NCBI GenBank assembly: GCA_029881175.1
Contig: JAOUNC010000002.1
Span: 1 to 26,253, forward strand
Direction: 5' to 3'
DNA length: 26,253 nt
Source of the DNA: Nitrospirota bacterium
GTDB taxonomy: Bacteria; Nitrospirota; Nitrospiria; Nitrospirales; UBA8639
Part shown: in pieces, positions 1 to 7,665 of the stretch
Layout of the letters: the number at the start of each line of letters is the position of its first letter
Position numbering within the stretch: the first letter of the stretch is position 1
Translations under genes and position numbers: made by a program
Notes under the pieces: model-generated
Told to the model about the DNA's origin: nothing
What the model saw: only the letters and a program-made list of their open reading frames with translations
Database searches by the model: none

Positions 1-88
1 GACTGTTGTGATGCCCTCGGGTCGCGATCTCGTAGAGCTGGGTCCGTTCCTGTGGGGTCAATGTCACCTTGTACTTGATGTGTGCCAT
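1..88 (-). CDS. IS630-family transposase, N-terminal fragment (cut by window edge)
   Basis: The minus strand reads an ATG at 88 followed by 29 codons to the window edge; the peptide begins MAHIKYKVTLTPQERTQLYE, which matches the usual N-terminus of IS630-family transposases (a short basic lead, then the L-T-x-x-E-R helix of the helix-turn-helix region). An AGGAGG Shine-Dalgarno sequence lies six bases upstream of the ATG. The catalytic DDE domain would lie to the left of the window. The element's outer end appears to run to about 157, where it meets the IS5-like transposase at a TA dinucleotide, the target used by IS630 elements. Family call is from the N-terminus only. Confidence 0.7.
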   Translation of the reverse strand, partial: MAHIKYKVTLTPQERTQLYEIATRGHHNS

Positions 89-150
89 GGCATCCCTCCT
101 GGTGGCCTGGCGGGATCATAGGCTTTCTTCTACGACAATTCAAGAGTGAC

Positions 151-1563
151 ATGACACTAGGCTCGCCTGCGAAATCCTCGCGACGGGCTCTGGGTGCGCT
201 CATTTTACAAGAACGTCTGGGCGTCACGGATCGTGAGCTAGTGGAGCAGATTACCGAAAACCCCTACCTGCAATACTTTTGGGGATTCAGGGCGTATCAA
301 GCTGAGGCCCCCTTTCACCATTCCCTACTGACCACCTTTCGCAAACGATTCACCCACGAGAGCTTAGGCACGATCAATGAGGCCATTGCCCGCCTGACCG
401 CCGCCGCGCTGCCCACCACAGAGGCCCCGCCAAAGTCTGCCCGAATTGACGTGCAAGGGGACGACGAGCCGCCGCCGAACGGCCAGCTCCTCATCGATGC
501 CACCTGTGTGCCGGCCGATATCACCTATCCCACGGACCTCAAGCTGCTCAATGACGCCCGCGAGAAAACGGAAGCGATCATCGATTCCCTACATGCCGCT
601 CGACCGAGTCCGACAAAGAAGCCCCGCACCTATCGACAGAAGGCGAGGCAGGCGTACTTGCGCATCGCCAAAGCCAGACGACCAGGGAGGCGGAAACTTC
701 GACAAGGCCTTGGGCAACAGCTCCGGTATCTGCGGCGCAATCTGGCCACCATTGCCAGCATGGCTCAAGAGGGGCTGCTCGTCGTCTTACCTCGTCATCG
801 CTATCGTCAGCTGTTGGTGATTCACGAACTGACTCGGCAACAGCTCTGGATGTACACACATCGGGGCCACCGCATCGCCAATCGGATTGTGAGCATCAGT
901 CAACCTCATGTCCGTCCTCTTGTACGGGGCAAAGCCGGAGCCTCGGTCGAGTTTGGCGCGAAGATCTCAGTCAGTGTGGTTGAGGGGGTCAGCTTTGTGG
1001 ATCGGATCAGCTGGGATGCCTACAACGAATCCGTTGATTTGGTGCCACAGATCGACGCGTATCGTCGACGGTTTGGCCATGATCCAGCCTCGGTGCACGT
1101 GGATCAAATTTACCGTACCCGTGAAAACCGTTGCTACTGTGCCCGCAAAGGGATTCGCCGCTCAGGGCCACCGTTGGGCCGCCCACGAATGGTCAGTGAG
1201 GCCACGGCCGAGCAGGTGAAACATGTCCACCAACAAGCTCATGACGATGCGACCGCTCGGATGGCCATTGAAGGCCAGTTTGGCCAAGGCAAACGCTGAT
1301 TTGGGCTCGGACGTCTGATGGCCAAGCTGGCGCTGACCTCTGAGACGATGATTCACATCTCGTTTTTGGTGATGAACTTGGAGCAGCTCCTCACTCGAGC
1401 GATTTTTTCGTGGCTCGCTTCTTGGTGGCAGGGCTGGCGGAGTAGGTGGAACGGCTTGTTGGGTGCCTGGTGGCTTCAGATACAGACAACTTTCCAGGAC
1501 GACCGTGCGTCTGACGTCGGGGGCAGAGGGACAATGAGGCCTCAATTCCTCGCGGGGATTTGA
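151..1563 (+). pseudogene. IS5-family transposase, 5'-truncated and with an in-frame stop
   Basis: The reading frame encodes a DDE transposase: an N-terminal DUF772-type block (LGALILQERLGVTDRELVEQ, ENPYLQYFWG), the first catalytic Asp in LLIDATCVPADI, the second in HVDQIYRTREN followed by SGPPLGRPR, and the Glu in IEGQFGQGKR. A TGA at 1297-1299 interrupts the frame just after GQGKR; the same frame resumes with FGLGRLMAKLALTSE and the MNLEQLL helix and ends at 1561-1563. Family members read GQGKRRFGL, so the stop most simply comes from CGA to TGA. About 40 residues normally preceding the GSPAKSSRR segment are missing; the frame upstream is IS630-end DNA, so neither the GTG at 82 nor the ATG at 151 is an authentic start. 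Non-functional unless the stop is read through. Exact IS5 subgroup not resolved. Confidence 0.85.
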
Positions 1564-1624
1564 GCGAATCATGGAAAATGCTTTTCTCAGCAAACCCTAA
1601 TTATAAAAGGAAAATTGATTGTAA

Positions 1625-1643
1625 CTATTCGGCAAAAAAAGTT
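1625..1643 (-). pseudogene. Detached 3' end of the IS4-like transposase
   Basis: After removal of the ISL3 element and one copy of its 8-bp duplication, the minus-strand frame of the IS4-like transposase to the right continues across this segment as VSKTFFAE and ends at a TAG at 1627-1625. It is the last few codons of that gene, separated from the rest by the ISL3 insertion. Confidence 0.6.
1636..1643. repeat. 8-bp target-site duplication, left copy (ISL3)
   Basis: AAAAAGTT immediately precedes the left inverted repeat and recurs exactly after the right one. Eight base pairs is the duplication length typical of ISL3 elements. Confidence 0.85.
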
Positions 1644-1668
1644 GGGTCTTCTCCCAAGCGAGTGGATA
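1644..1668. repeat. ISL3 left inverted repeat
   Basis: Begins GGGTCTTCTCCCAAGCGAGT and pairs with the right end at 2990-3014 (18 of 25 positions). Confidence 0.8.
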
Positions 1669-1755
1669 AAAGGCAGTTCCTAGAGACCGAGAAAGGCAAG
1701 ATGGGCAAGGGGATCGGCGGTTTCAAGATAGCGAACCATCTGTCATGCTAGTTGG

Positions 1756-2974
1756 ATGCCAAAGAAGAGGAGCCTGCTGGACGCCTACCGGTTCCCTGGG
1801 TTTCGTCCAAGGGCCAGAATCAAGGGGATCTTCGGCGACCCCCAGGCCCGGGTCATCCGGCTGGAGCGTCGTCAAAAAAACGGCGTGCGGTTGGTGTGGC
1901 ACCTGGCACGGGAGTTTCTACGACCGCAAGGTCCGTCGTATCCGGGATCTGTCCTGTGGGGCCATGCGTATTCACCTGGAAGTGGAGGTCCGCCGAGTCT
2001 GGTGTCGGTGGTGCGGCAAGGTGAAGTAGGAGACGTGGCCGTGGCTGGCGGACAATCCGTTTTACACGAAGCCCTTTGCCTGGTATGTGGGACGGCGCTG
2101 CCGGGAAACAACGGTCAAGGAGGTGGCGAGGGAACTCAAGTGGGACTTGAAGACCGTGAAGAGTCTGGACAAGGAGTATAGGCAGGAGCAGCTCCGGCGC
2201 ACGGGGACTCCGGGCCCCACGGCCATCGGCATTGACGAGATTTCTAGTAAAAAGGGGCATCCGTACCGGATCGTGGTCAGCGACCTCGTGCCACGGCGGC
2301 CGATATGGTTCGGAGGGGGTGATCGCTCTGAACAGAGTCTGGACCTGTTTTAACAATGGTTGGAGCAAAAGAAGGCGGCGGGCATGAGGCTAGCAGTCAT
2401 GGATATGTGGCGGGCCTTCGAGACTTCAACCATGAAGCAGGCGCCCCAGGCCGCGATCCTGTATGACAAGTTTCATGTGATGAGACACCTGGGCAAGGCG
2501 CTCGATACGGTGCGTAAACAGGAGGACAAGCGGCTTGCCGAGAAGGACCGTGCGTTTATAAAGGGGCAGAAGTATCCCCTACTTTCTAGAAAGACCAACT
2601 TGACGCTTGAGGGGCGCAGAGCGCTCAACAAGCTCCTCGGCGCCAATAAGCGGCTCCACACGGCCTATCTGCTCAAGGAAGCCTTCGGCCAGTTATGGGA
2701 GTATCAGGCCGAAGGCTGGGCCAGGCGGTTTTTTGAGAACTGGAACGCCTCGTTGAAGTGGCAACGCCTCAAGCCCTACGAGGAGTTTGCGAAGATGATC
2801 GAGCGGCACTGGGACGGGATTGCCGCCTAGGGCAAAGCTGAGAACAAGGTCTCCCTCGGCTTTGCAGAGGGGCTCAACAATAAGATCCGCGTGAGTCAAC
2901 GAAGGGCATACGGATTACGCGATGAGGAGTATCTCCGCCTGAAAGTCTTGACCTGTATGCTCAAACCCATATGA
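1756..2974 (+). pseudogene. ISL3-family transposase (one frameshift, three nonsense codons)
   Basis: The product begins MPKKRSLLDAYRFPGFRP, typical of ISL3 transposases. After a run of seven A's (1874-1880) the coding frame moves by one base into a zinc-finger segment (CGWCGTWH, then WCRWCGKVK). In that second frame come the linker (WLADNPFYTK, FAWYVGRRCRETTVKEVAR), the first catalytic block (AIGIDEISSKKGH), the second (AVMDMWRAF, ILYDKFHVMRHLGKALD) and the C-terminal end (NNKIRVSQRRAYGLRDEEYL). Stops lie at 2027-2029 (TAG), 2351-2353 (TAA, DLF*QWL where relatives have an aromatic residue) and 2828-2830 (TAG). Natural end is the TGA at 2972-2974. Overall length matches a full ISL3 transposase of about 400 residues, so this copy decayed by point changes rather than deletion. 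Confidence 0.9.
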
Positions 2975-2989
2975 AAAACAACCCAGAAT

Positions 2990-3014
2990 CACCCACTTAC
3001 TTTGGAGATGAGCC
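2990..3014. repeat. ISL3 right inverted repeat
   Basis: Read on the minus strand it begins GGCTCATCTCCAAAGTAAGT; it pairs with the left repeat at 1644-1668 and is followed at once by the AAAAAGTT duplication. Confidence 0.8.
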
Positions 3015-3022
3015 AAAAAGTT
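3015..3022. repeat. 8-bp target-site duplication, right copy (ISL3)
   Basis: Exact copy of the AAAAAGTT found at 1636-1643, directly outside the right inverted repeat. Confidence 0.85.
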
Positions 3023-3863
3023 TTTGACACGGTAATTTGTGTCGCAACATTCATTACGCGCCACATTGCGACGATATCATCCTAGCGCTGCAAGCCGACC
3101 CACAGGGTTTGTGTTCCTGACTCGCCGTCACTATTACGTCCGAGAAATCCGCCTAGACTGGCAACGCGGCGAAGGGCTTCCTGCCAGATGGGAGGTTGCG
3201 CCCGGGCAACCGGATTTTTCGTGCTGAACACCATCAACGCTTTCCATATTGTCTCTTCGAAGCAGACAGTGCAAGGAGCCTGCGGGGTTTCACGTTCGAG
3301 CTTGTTCAGATAGTCGATGCGCCAAGCCACCGCCAAATCGATAGCCAAGCACACTTTGATTCTATCCGCTTGTCCGAGTGGCCGCTGCTCTATGCGGCAG
3401 TCGCTCTTCGGGGTTTGATGGAGCACTTCGATGCCCAAACGGCGGGTGTGTCACATCAGTATCTCAATCGCCTGCTCAACGCTCGTCACCGGGATGGACA
3501 GACCTTTGTGCTCGGGGGGTGCGAGCAGACTGACCGCGGCATAGCGTATGTTCAATATGTGCCGCGCGTGCGGCGCGACGGCCTTGACGGGGTACCTGCA
3601 AGACCTGAATACATTCTGCCGGTCGAGATTGCATCGTCTCCCATAGCCGATTTGCTTGTCGTGCAATTGTCGGTCATGTTCTGTACGTACCAGCAGTTTG
3701 GGGCCTTCTGGATGCGCCAAGGTACCTTGAAACCGTTCGTAGGGGTCCGTCTCGAATCGCCCACGCTAACCATCGTGGTGCTGGGGCAGCGCGCCTGAAC
3801 CTCGGCCACTTGAAGTTTTCCTTCCCCTCAATGGGGACAATGAGATAGCATTTTCTAATCCAT
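3015..3863 (-). pseudogene. IS4-family (Tn5-like) transposase remnant
   Basis: Minus-strand remnants of an IS4/Tn5-like transposase can be followed across three frames: GKENFKW (about 3820), then MVSVGD (about 3770), then ETDPYERF, GPKLLVRTEHDRQL, SVEQAIEIL, LGIEVLHQTPKSDCRIEQRPLG (the YREK-like C-terminal signature region), AVAWRIDYLNKLERETPQAP, LGGFLGRNSDGESGTQTLW and VGLQR. Frameshifts lie near 3815 and inside the SVGD-RE-x-DxYE motif near 3757. A TGA at 3453-3451 replaces an expected Trp and a TAG at 3084-3082 an expected Leu. The N-terminal part is missing because the integrase-type element starts at about 3864. The last few codons lie beyond the ISL3 element at 1643-1625. Dead gene. Confidence 0.78.
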
Positions 3864-3895
3864 AAATGATACTGAAAGTGTTGAATTGATACGAA
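3864..3895. repeat. Left end of the integrase-type IS, two related 13-mers
   Basis: AAATGATACTGAA (3864-3876) is followed by a degenerate copy GAATTGATACGAA (3883-3895) in the same orientation. These look like paired transposase-binding sites; the outer one matches the right end exactly. Confidence 0.5.
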
Positions 3896-3911
3896 CGACG
3901 AGCCTGACTCA

Positions 3912-5165
3912 TCAGGCTGTCCGATGGTTCTGTTCAAAGATGATTGTATAGAGAGTGTGTTTGGCCGCATTCAGCTGTTTTGCGGCCTCATTGGCACTGA
4001 GTGCGATGGCGATGTTCTCGAGTTGGTGCAGGGTCCTTCCTGGCTTCAAGTATTGCTCGAACTTGGGCAATGAGGTGAATTTGTCATAGGGAGTCATCAT
4101 GGCCTCATAGGGGTATCGCTTCCGAGACTTGCCTTTGGTGTCACTGATGACCACCGGAAAAAAGCAGGGCCGGTGAAAATTGATATACGGATTGAGGTGA
4201 TCACGATGGAAGGCGTGGAGCTGAGGGGCCCAGTGTTGGGGAATGTGGACGTACCCCAGGTGTTTCCGAATGATTGCCCCATTCTTACTTTCCACTAAAG
4301 CATTGTCGTTACAGTGGCGGGCGCGGGATTTGGTCAGTTCAATCAGCAGCTTATTCAGCAATTTCACCACATGTTTGTTGATGTACTCAGAGCCGTTGTC
4401 GGCATGGAACGCCAGAATGAGGAACGGGAATTGGTCGAGGAGGTCCTCCAACACCGGAATGAGGTACCGTTCACTGATTTTCTCCACGGAACAGACGATT
4501 TCGAACTGGGTCATCTCATCGACGGCATTGATATGGTAGACCCCTTTGACCCCATCCAAGTCACCTTGGTGCACCGTATCCACGCGCAGATACCCGGGTC
4601 GGCCATTGGGCTGGGGTTGCCGGCGTTCACCGAGGCGGGAGACCGTCGGACGGGTCTTCTCGAAGTGTTGGCGAACCTGTCGGTAACCGGAGCTGTGTCG
4701 GAGGACATACAGATAGCTCACGGAGATGCCCGCCAACCGGTGGTATTCGATCTGCCCAAAGCGTCGCCAAGCCCGCTCACACAGCTTCTTGGTGGCTGGC
4801 CACGAAAGGGTCCCGTGCAGCTCATCGGTCTGTGCCAGCAACTGGATATCCTCCAGGGTATAGAGGCGGCGAACCCCCTGGACGGTGCGTTGCCGTCGGT
4901 GCAGCCGGCCGTTTTGGACATATTGCTGAATCAAGCGCTTTACCTGAATCCGGGAATAGCCGCTGACCTTCTGGAGAAAGTCCAGCAGGAGTCCCTTCTC
5001 GGCTTTACCGAGCCGAGGGTAAGGGAAACGGAGGAGATTGCGCTGAATCCAGGTATAACAGGCTGCCTTCGCTTCAATGCGGAACTCCATAGGCCCGAGT
5101 CCGTTGAGGAACTGACGAACATGGTCGAGGGTCTTGATGGCTGTGTCGTTCATGATGATGTGCAT
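3912..5165 (-). CDS. Transposase with integrase catalytic core (rve, DD(35)E)
   Basis: A 417-residue uninterrupted protein. Residues about 45-130 carry helix-turn-helix-like segments (SGYSRIQVKRLIQQYV). The catalytic core shows Asp in YLRVDTVHQGD, Asp in LAFHADNGSEY and Glu in ALVESKNGA, with 35 residues between the second Asp and the Glu, as in the retroviral-integrase superfamily. A short basic C-terminal region follows. The ATG at 5165 is used here; the in-frame ATG four codons on is an equally good start, with AAGGAT upstream. This is the only complete transposase in the window, which suggests it is the most recent arrival. The enzyme would cut and join the AAATGATACTGAA ends. Similar proteins are often annotated only as integrase catalytic domain transposases; a finer family name is not supported. 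Confidence 0.88.
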   Translation of the reverse strand: MHIIMNDTAIKTLDHVRQFLNGLGPMEFRIEAKAACYTWIQRNLLRFPYPRLGKAEKGLLLDFLQKVSGYSRIQVKRLIQQYVQNGRLHRRQRTVQGVRRLYTLEDIQLLAQTDELHGTLSWPATKKLCERAWRRFGQIEYHRLAGISVSYLYVLRHSSGYRQVRQHFEKTRPTVSRLGERRQPQPNGRPGYLRVDTVHQGDLDGVKGVYHINAVDEMTQFEIVCSVEKISERYLIPVLEDLLDQFPFLILAFHADNGSEYINKHVVKLLNKLLIELTKSRARHCNDNALVESKNGAIIRKHLGYVHIPQHWAPQLHAFHRDHLNPYINFHRPCFFPVVISDTKGKSRKRYPYEAMMTPYDKFTSLPKFEQYLKPGRTLHQLENIAIALSANEAAKQLNAAKHTLYTIIFEQNHRTA

Positions 5166-5194
5166 CCTTCATCATGAACAGAAATCGGACTCGG

Positions 5195-5246
5195 TTCAGT
5201 ATCATTTCATAATAGAAACACATCATCCCTTCAGTATCATTTCATA
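5195..5246. repeat. Right end of the integrase-type IS, duplicated 17-mer
   Basis: TTCAGTATCATTTCATA occurs exactly at 5195-5211 and again at 5230-5246, 35 bp apart. The outer copy forms the inverted terminus matching 3864-3876; the inner copy may be a second transposase-binding site. Confidence 0.7.
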
Positions 5247-5480
5247 GTGGAAGAGACTATTCGAGGGTTAGTTCTGCGACATCAGGCCATTCATGTTCGG
5301 TACTATACTCGGAATGGCATCATGGTTGAAACGCCATACAATGGGTTCCTTGCGCGTGTCTTCCAACATGAAGTGGATCATTTAGATGGTCTGGTTTTTT
5401 TAGATCGAGTGGAATCAACCAATGATCTTGTCACCGAAGTCGAATGGAAAAAGATCATCGCTCAACGGCAACATTCTTGA
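5247..5480 (+). pseudogene. def: Peptide deformylase, C-terminal fragment
   Basis: The 77-residue frame contains PDF motif 3, QHEVDHLDG, with the two metal-binding His and catalytic Glu at residues 41-45, preceded by the beta-strand region (IRGLVLRHQAIHVRYYTRNG) and followed by FLDRVESTNDL. Full-length enzymes are about 160-180 residues and need motif 1 (GxGLAAxQ) and motif 2 (EGCLS); both are absent. The fragment starts directly at the edge of the integrase-type IS. The frame on the other side of the IS is an IS4 remnant, so the missing N-terminus has been deleted, not merely displaced. The GTG at 5247 is only the first in-frame start-like codon. A functional deformylase must be encoded elsewhere. 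Confidence 0.88.
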
Positions 5481-5810
5481 CCGGCCAAAGAGCCGAAATC
5501 CCTCGCATCTCTCTCTTCCAATCCTCAATGGCGCCCTGAGCGTCGAACCTCAACCTCCGCTAGGTTCTTCTCTCTGGCATACTGAACTCGGCACAGAAAG
5601 AATACGCCACTAGACTCAGACGCATTGCGCTCCTTCAAATGCACCCTCCCACTAAGTAGTTTTTCATCTTACGCTCCCCATGATTGCGTGGACGCATGGA
5701 GGTGCCAATCTGACTTCTGAGGAATTGATGAATTGTCTTAAAGCGAACTGTGGGTGAAGGCTAGATATTCACGATATCGGCAGGATGTCTTCAATCACTA
5801 CATTCGTGAC
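5481..5810. other. Intergenic spacer, no gene supported
   Basis: Short frames on both strands here have no recognisable domain, no convincing ribosome binding site and no conserved look. The stretch lies between the deformylase fragment and the terminator of the RRM gene. Confidence 0.5.
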
Positions 5811-5846
5811 AAAAAAAGGGAGAGATCTTTTGGACCTCTCCCTTTT
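5811..5846 (-). terminator. Rho-independent terminator of the RRM gene
   Basis: On the minus strand the RNA folds as AAAAGGGAGAG, an 11-base loop, then CTCTCCCTTTT, and continues into a run of seven U's (the A tract at 5811-5817). It lies about 20 bp after the stop codon of the RNA-binding protein gene. The stem is 11 bp and perfect. Confidence 0.88.
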
Positions 5847-5868
5847 CTCAAACGTATTGGTGTTACGG

Positions 5869-6201
5869 TTAGAACCGGCTACGACGGTTACCGCCAAAAT
5901 CTCCACCGCCGCCGCCGCCGCCATAACCACCGCCGCCGCCGCCAGTGCGTGGGGCTTGGGGTTTGGCTTCATTGACCGTCAATGTTCGGCCACCAAACTC
6001 TGTTGAGTTTAAGGCTGAAATTGCGGCTTGGGCTTCTTCTCCAGACGACATTTCAACAAACCCAAACCCGCGGGATTGGCCTGTAAATTTGTCGCTAATG
6101 ACGTTTGCTGATTCGACCGTGCCATGCGCCGAAAACAGATCAGTTAATTCCGCTTGAGTCGCAGAATACGGCAATCCACCTACATACAACTTTGAACCCA
6201 T
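5869..6201 (-). CDS. Glycine-rich RRM-type RNA-binding protein
   Basis: The 110-residue product is a single RNA-recognition motif with a glycine-rich tail. RNP-2 is KLYVGGL (residues 4-10) and RNP-1 is RGFGFVEM (residues 44-51), each with the aromatic residues that stack on RNA bases. The C-terminal 25 or so residues are mostly Gly with Tyr, Phe and a final NRRSRF. This matches the small Rbp family of cyanobacteria and other bacteria, which bind single-stranded RNA in the cytoplasm and are often cold-induced. The start is well placed: AAGGAGGAGCCCC precedes the ATG. It appears monocistronic, with its own terminator at 5846-5811 and a long upstream spacer that could hold a regulated leader. 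Confidence 0.93.
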   Translation of the reverse strand: MGSKLYVGGLPYSATQAELTDLFSAHGTVESANVISDKFTGQSRGFGFVEMSSGEEAQAAISALNSTEFGGRTLTVNEAKPQAPRTGGGGGGYGGGGGGGDFGGNRRSRF

Positions 6202-6903
6202 GGGGCTCCTCCTTTTGAAAAAATGATATTGTCTTAGGCTCGAGAAGGGTAAAACATTGGGAAGGAGTAGTCCGCGGACGCTGCATACAGGCGACAGAGG
6301 TCAAACACTTCCGAGTTATCTCTCGGGCGAAACAACACCGGTTATGGGCTTCAGGAATCATCTTACTCATCGCCAAGCCCAATGCGATAAGCTCCCTTAA
6401 TGTAGCATAAGAAATTAATTAAAGATAGCTCATATCGAGCAAGAAGGACCAAGAATATTGCAGCCCACAGGGAACCTGCTTAGAAGTGCTGAGACAATAT
6501 GCTATTTTTCTTCAATGTTTTCATCGCTCCACTAGACTGGACCTCTCCCAAAAATATAAAGGTGCAAAGGCCAAAAAATTCTATAAAAATGCCATAAGGC
6601 CGTAATTCCCAATTGACCGTCCCATTCCCTGAAATGTTCCTGGACGGAATAACCCGACATTCGGCAGTACGTAGGTATCCCATCCTCGACACACCCACCG
6701 GACAAGCTGCATAAAAAGTCGATCAGACTCTTTGCCAATTTGGGGAATGCTCCAAAATCCGTTCGTGCCGAATAGTGGAGGCAGAGGAGGATTGTCATCA
6801 CAAACCATTTGTGGCAAGCCCAATAGCAACAGGCATGGCGCAACCTTCTTCCCTGTCTGAATAGCCAAATACCTGGCGTTGCCCTTGAGGGGCTTTTCTT
6901 GAA
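6202..6903. other. Long spacer upstream of the RRM gene, no confident gene
   Basis: About 700 bp separate the RRM gene from the TPR gene, both on the minus strand. The proximal 200 bp must hold the RRM promoter and leader; an AT-rich stretch around 6400-6425 is the likeliest promoter zone, but no clear -35/-10 pair was found. Minus-strand frames within 6480-6937 are open over 70-118 codons, but they overlap one another in different frames and resemble no family. Confidence 0.4.
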
Positions 6904-7665
6904 TCAGGTCTGGCGCAATTTGGCATAACGCTGACAATCTTCTTCATAACATGGGAACTGATAGGTTTGCCCTAGTTGAACCACGCGCTCGAGGCAACGA
7001 AGGGCTGAGATCTGATCTCCTCGCTCTATATACACATCAGCCAGCATACGCAAAGCTCCGGCTTCTCCTGGACCATTGCCTAACTTGATAAAATGTTCGT
7101 TCGCATTATTGAAACAGGCCTCAGCTTTTCCAGAATGCCCTGTTAGGAGAAAGGTTTTTCCAAGCTGGCCATAGGTTGATGCCAAACCATCCTCGTTCCC
7201 CACTTTACGGTGATAATCAAGGGCTGATTGGAACCCAGCGATAGCGGCCTCATAGTTGTGTAATTGGTATTCCTGGAGGGCGAGATTGCTGTAAAGAATG
7301 CCCAGGGCCTGGTCATTCTCAAGGGGTTGCAAGACATCCAGGGCTTCCAGATAAAACGCTCGAGCTTTCTCTGGTTGATTCGTATCCGCCTTGAGATTCC
7401 CTAAATTGACAAGGGTTTCGCCAATGCCATTTCCTTCTTGTACTGTGCGTTGGATATCCAGAACTTCTCGATAACAGGCCTCGGCCTGTTCATGTTCTTC
7501 TAACAAGGCACAGACATTCCCCAGATTCCCAAGAACATCAGATAAGTCTTTAAGCGATTCCGCCCCTCTGGCTTCCGTGACAGCCTGTTCGTACCACGCA
7601 CGCGCTTGCGTCAGGTCTCCACGATGCAGAAATATTTCGCCACGACGGGCAGCTGAACTGGACAT
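6904..7665 (-). CDS. Tetratricopeptide repeat protein
   Basis: A 253-residue protein made almost wholly of TPR units with about 40-residue spacing (TPR_12-like): AWYEQAVTEAR, LGNLGNVCALLEEHEQAEACYREVLDIQR, LVNLGNLKADTNQPEKARAFYLEALDVL, LYSNLALQEYQLHNYEAAIAGFQSALDYHR, YGQLGKTFLLTGHSGKAEACFNNANEHF and MLADVYIERGDQISALRCLERVVQL. No signal peptide or catalytic domain is visible, so it is probably a cytoplasmic protein-protein interaction scaffold. The ATG at 7665 is the first in frame after an upstream stop; no good ribosome binding site precedes it. Partner proteins are not indicated by the neighbours. Confidence 0.85.
   Translation of the reverse strand: MSSSAARRGEIFLHRGDLTQARAWYEQAVTEARGAESLKDLSDVLGNLGNVCALLEEHEQAEACYREVLDIQRTVQEGNGIGETLVNLGNLKADTNQPEKARAFYLEALDVLQPLENDQALGILYSNLALQEYQLHNYEAAIAGFQSALDYHRKVGNEDGLASTYGQLGKTFLLTGHSGKAEACFNNANEHFIKLGNGPGEAGALRMLADVYIERGDQISALRCLERVVQLGQTYQFPCYEEDCQRYAKLRQT

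Larger units (their letters stand above)
1644..3014 (+). mobile_element. ISL3-family insertion sequence (1371 bp, degenerate)
   Basis: The element is bounded by imperfect inverted repeats of about 25 bp (18 of 25 positions match) and by a perfect AAAAAGTT duplication. It contains a single plus-strand transposase reading frame with an ISL3 zinc-finger and DDE domain, destroyed by one frameshift and three stops. It sits inside the 3' end of a minus-strand IS4-like transposase gene, so it inserted after that element was in place. Boundaries are read directly from the sequence. Confidence 0.88.
3864..5242 (-). mobile_element. Insertion sequence with integrase-type transposase (apparently intact)
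   Basis: A single intact minus-strand transposase gene is flanked by inverted ends: AAATGATACTGAA at 3864-3876 and its complement TTCAGTATCATTT at 5230-5242. CAT lies outside both ends, but the inner right-end copy is also followed by CAT, so this is weak evidence for a duplication. The outer sequences differ in origin (IS4 remnant on the left, peptide deformylase on the right), so the element does not sit in a simple insertion site. About 1.38 kb; family not firmly assigned (IS481-like or an unclassified rve group). Confidence 0.75.

Noticed and set aside
1873..1882. Programmed frameshift at the A7 run of the ISL3 transposase
   Set aside because: A AAA AAC is a known slip site, but the shift needed is in the other direction and further stops remain in the gene.
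4314..5177. Plus-strand frame of 287 codons across the integrase-type transposase
   Set aside because: It lies wholly opposite the transposase gene, which carries clear catalytic motifs; the plus-strand product resembles nothing.
3861..5245. CAT as a 3-bp target duplication of the integrase-type IS
   Set aside because: The inner right-end motif is also followed by CAT, and the two flanks are unrelated, so the match is probably part of the end motif or chance.
5880..5945. GCC/CCG repeat tract as a simple-sequence locus
   Set aside because: It encodes the glycine-rich tail of the RRM protein and is explained by that.
6581..6937. Minus-strand frame of 118 codons after the TPR gene
   Set aside because: It overlaps the TPR gene end, competes with two other overlapping open frames, and has no domain, signal or ribosome binding site.
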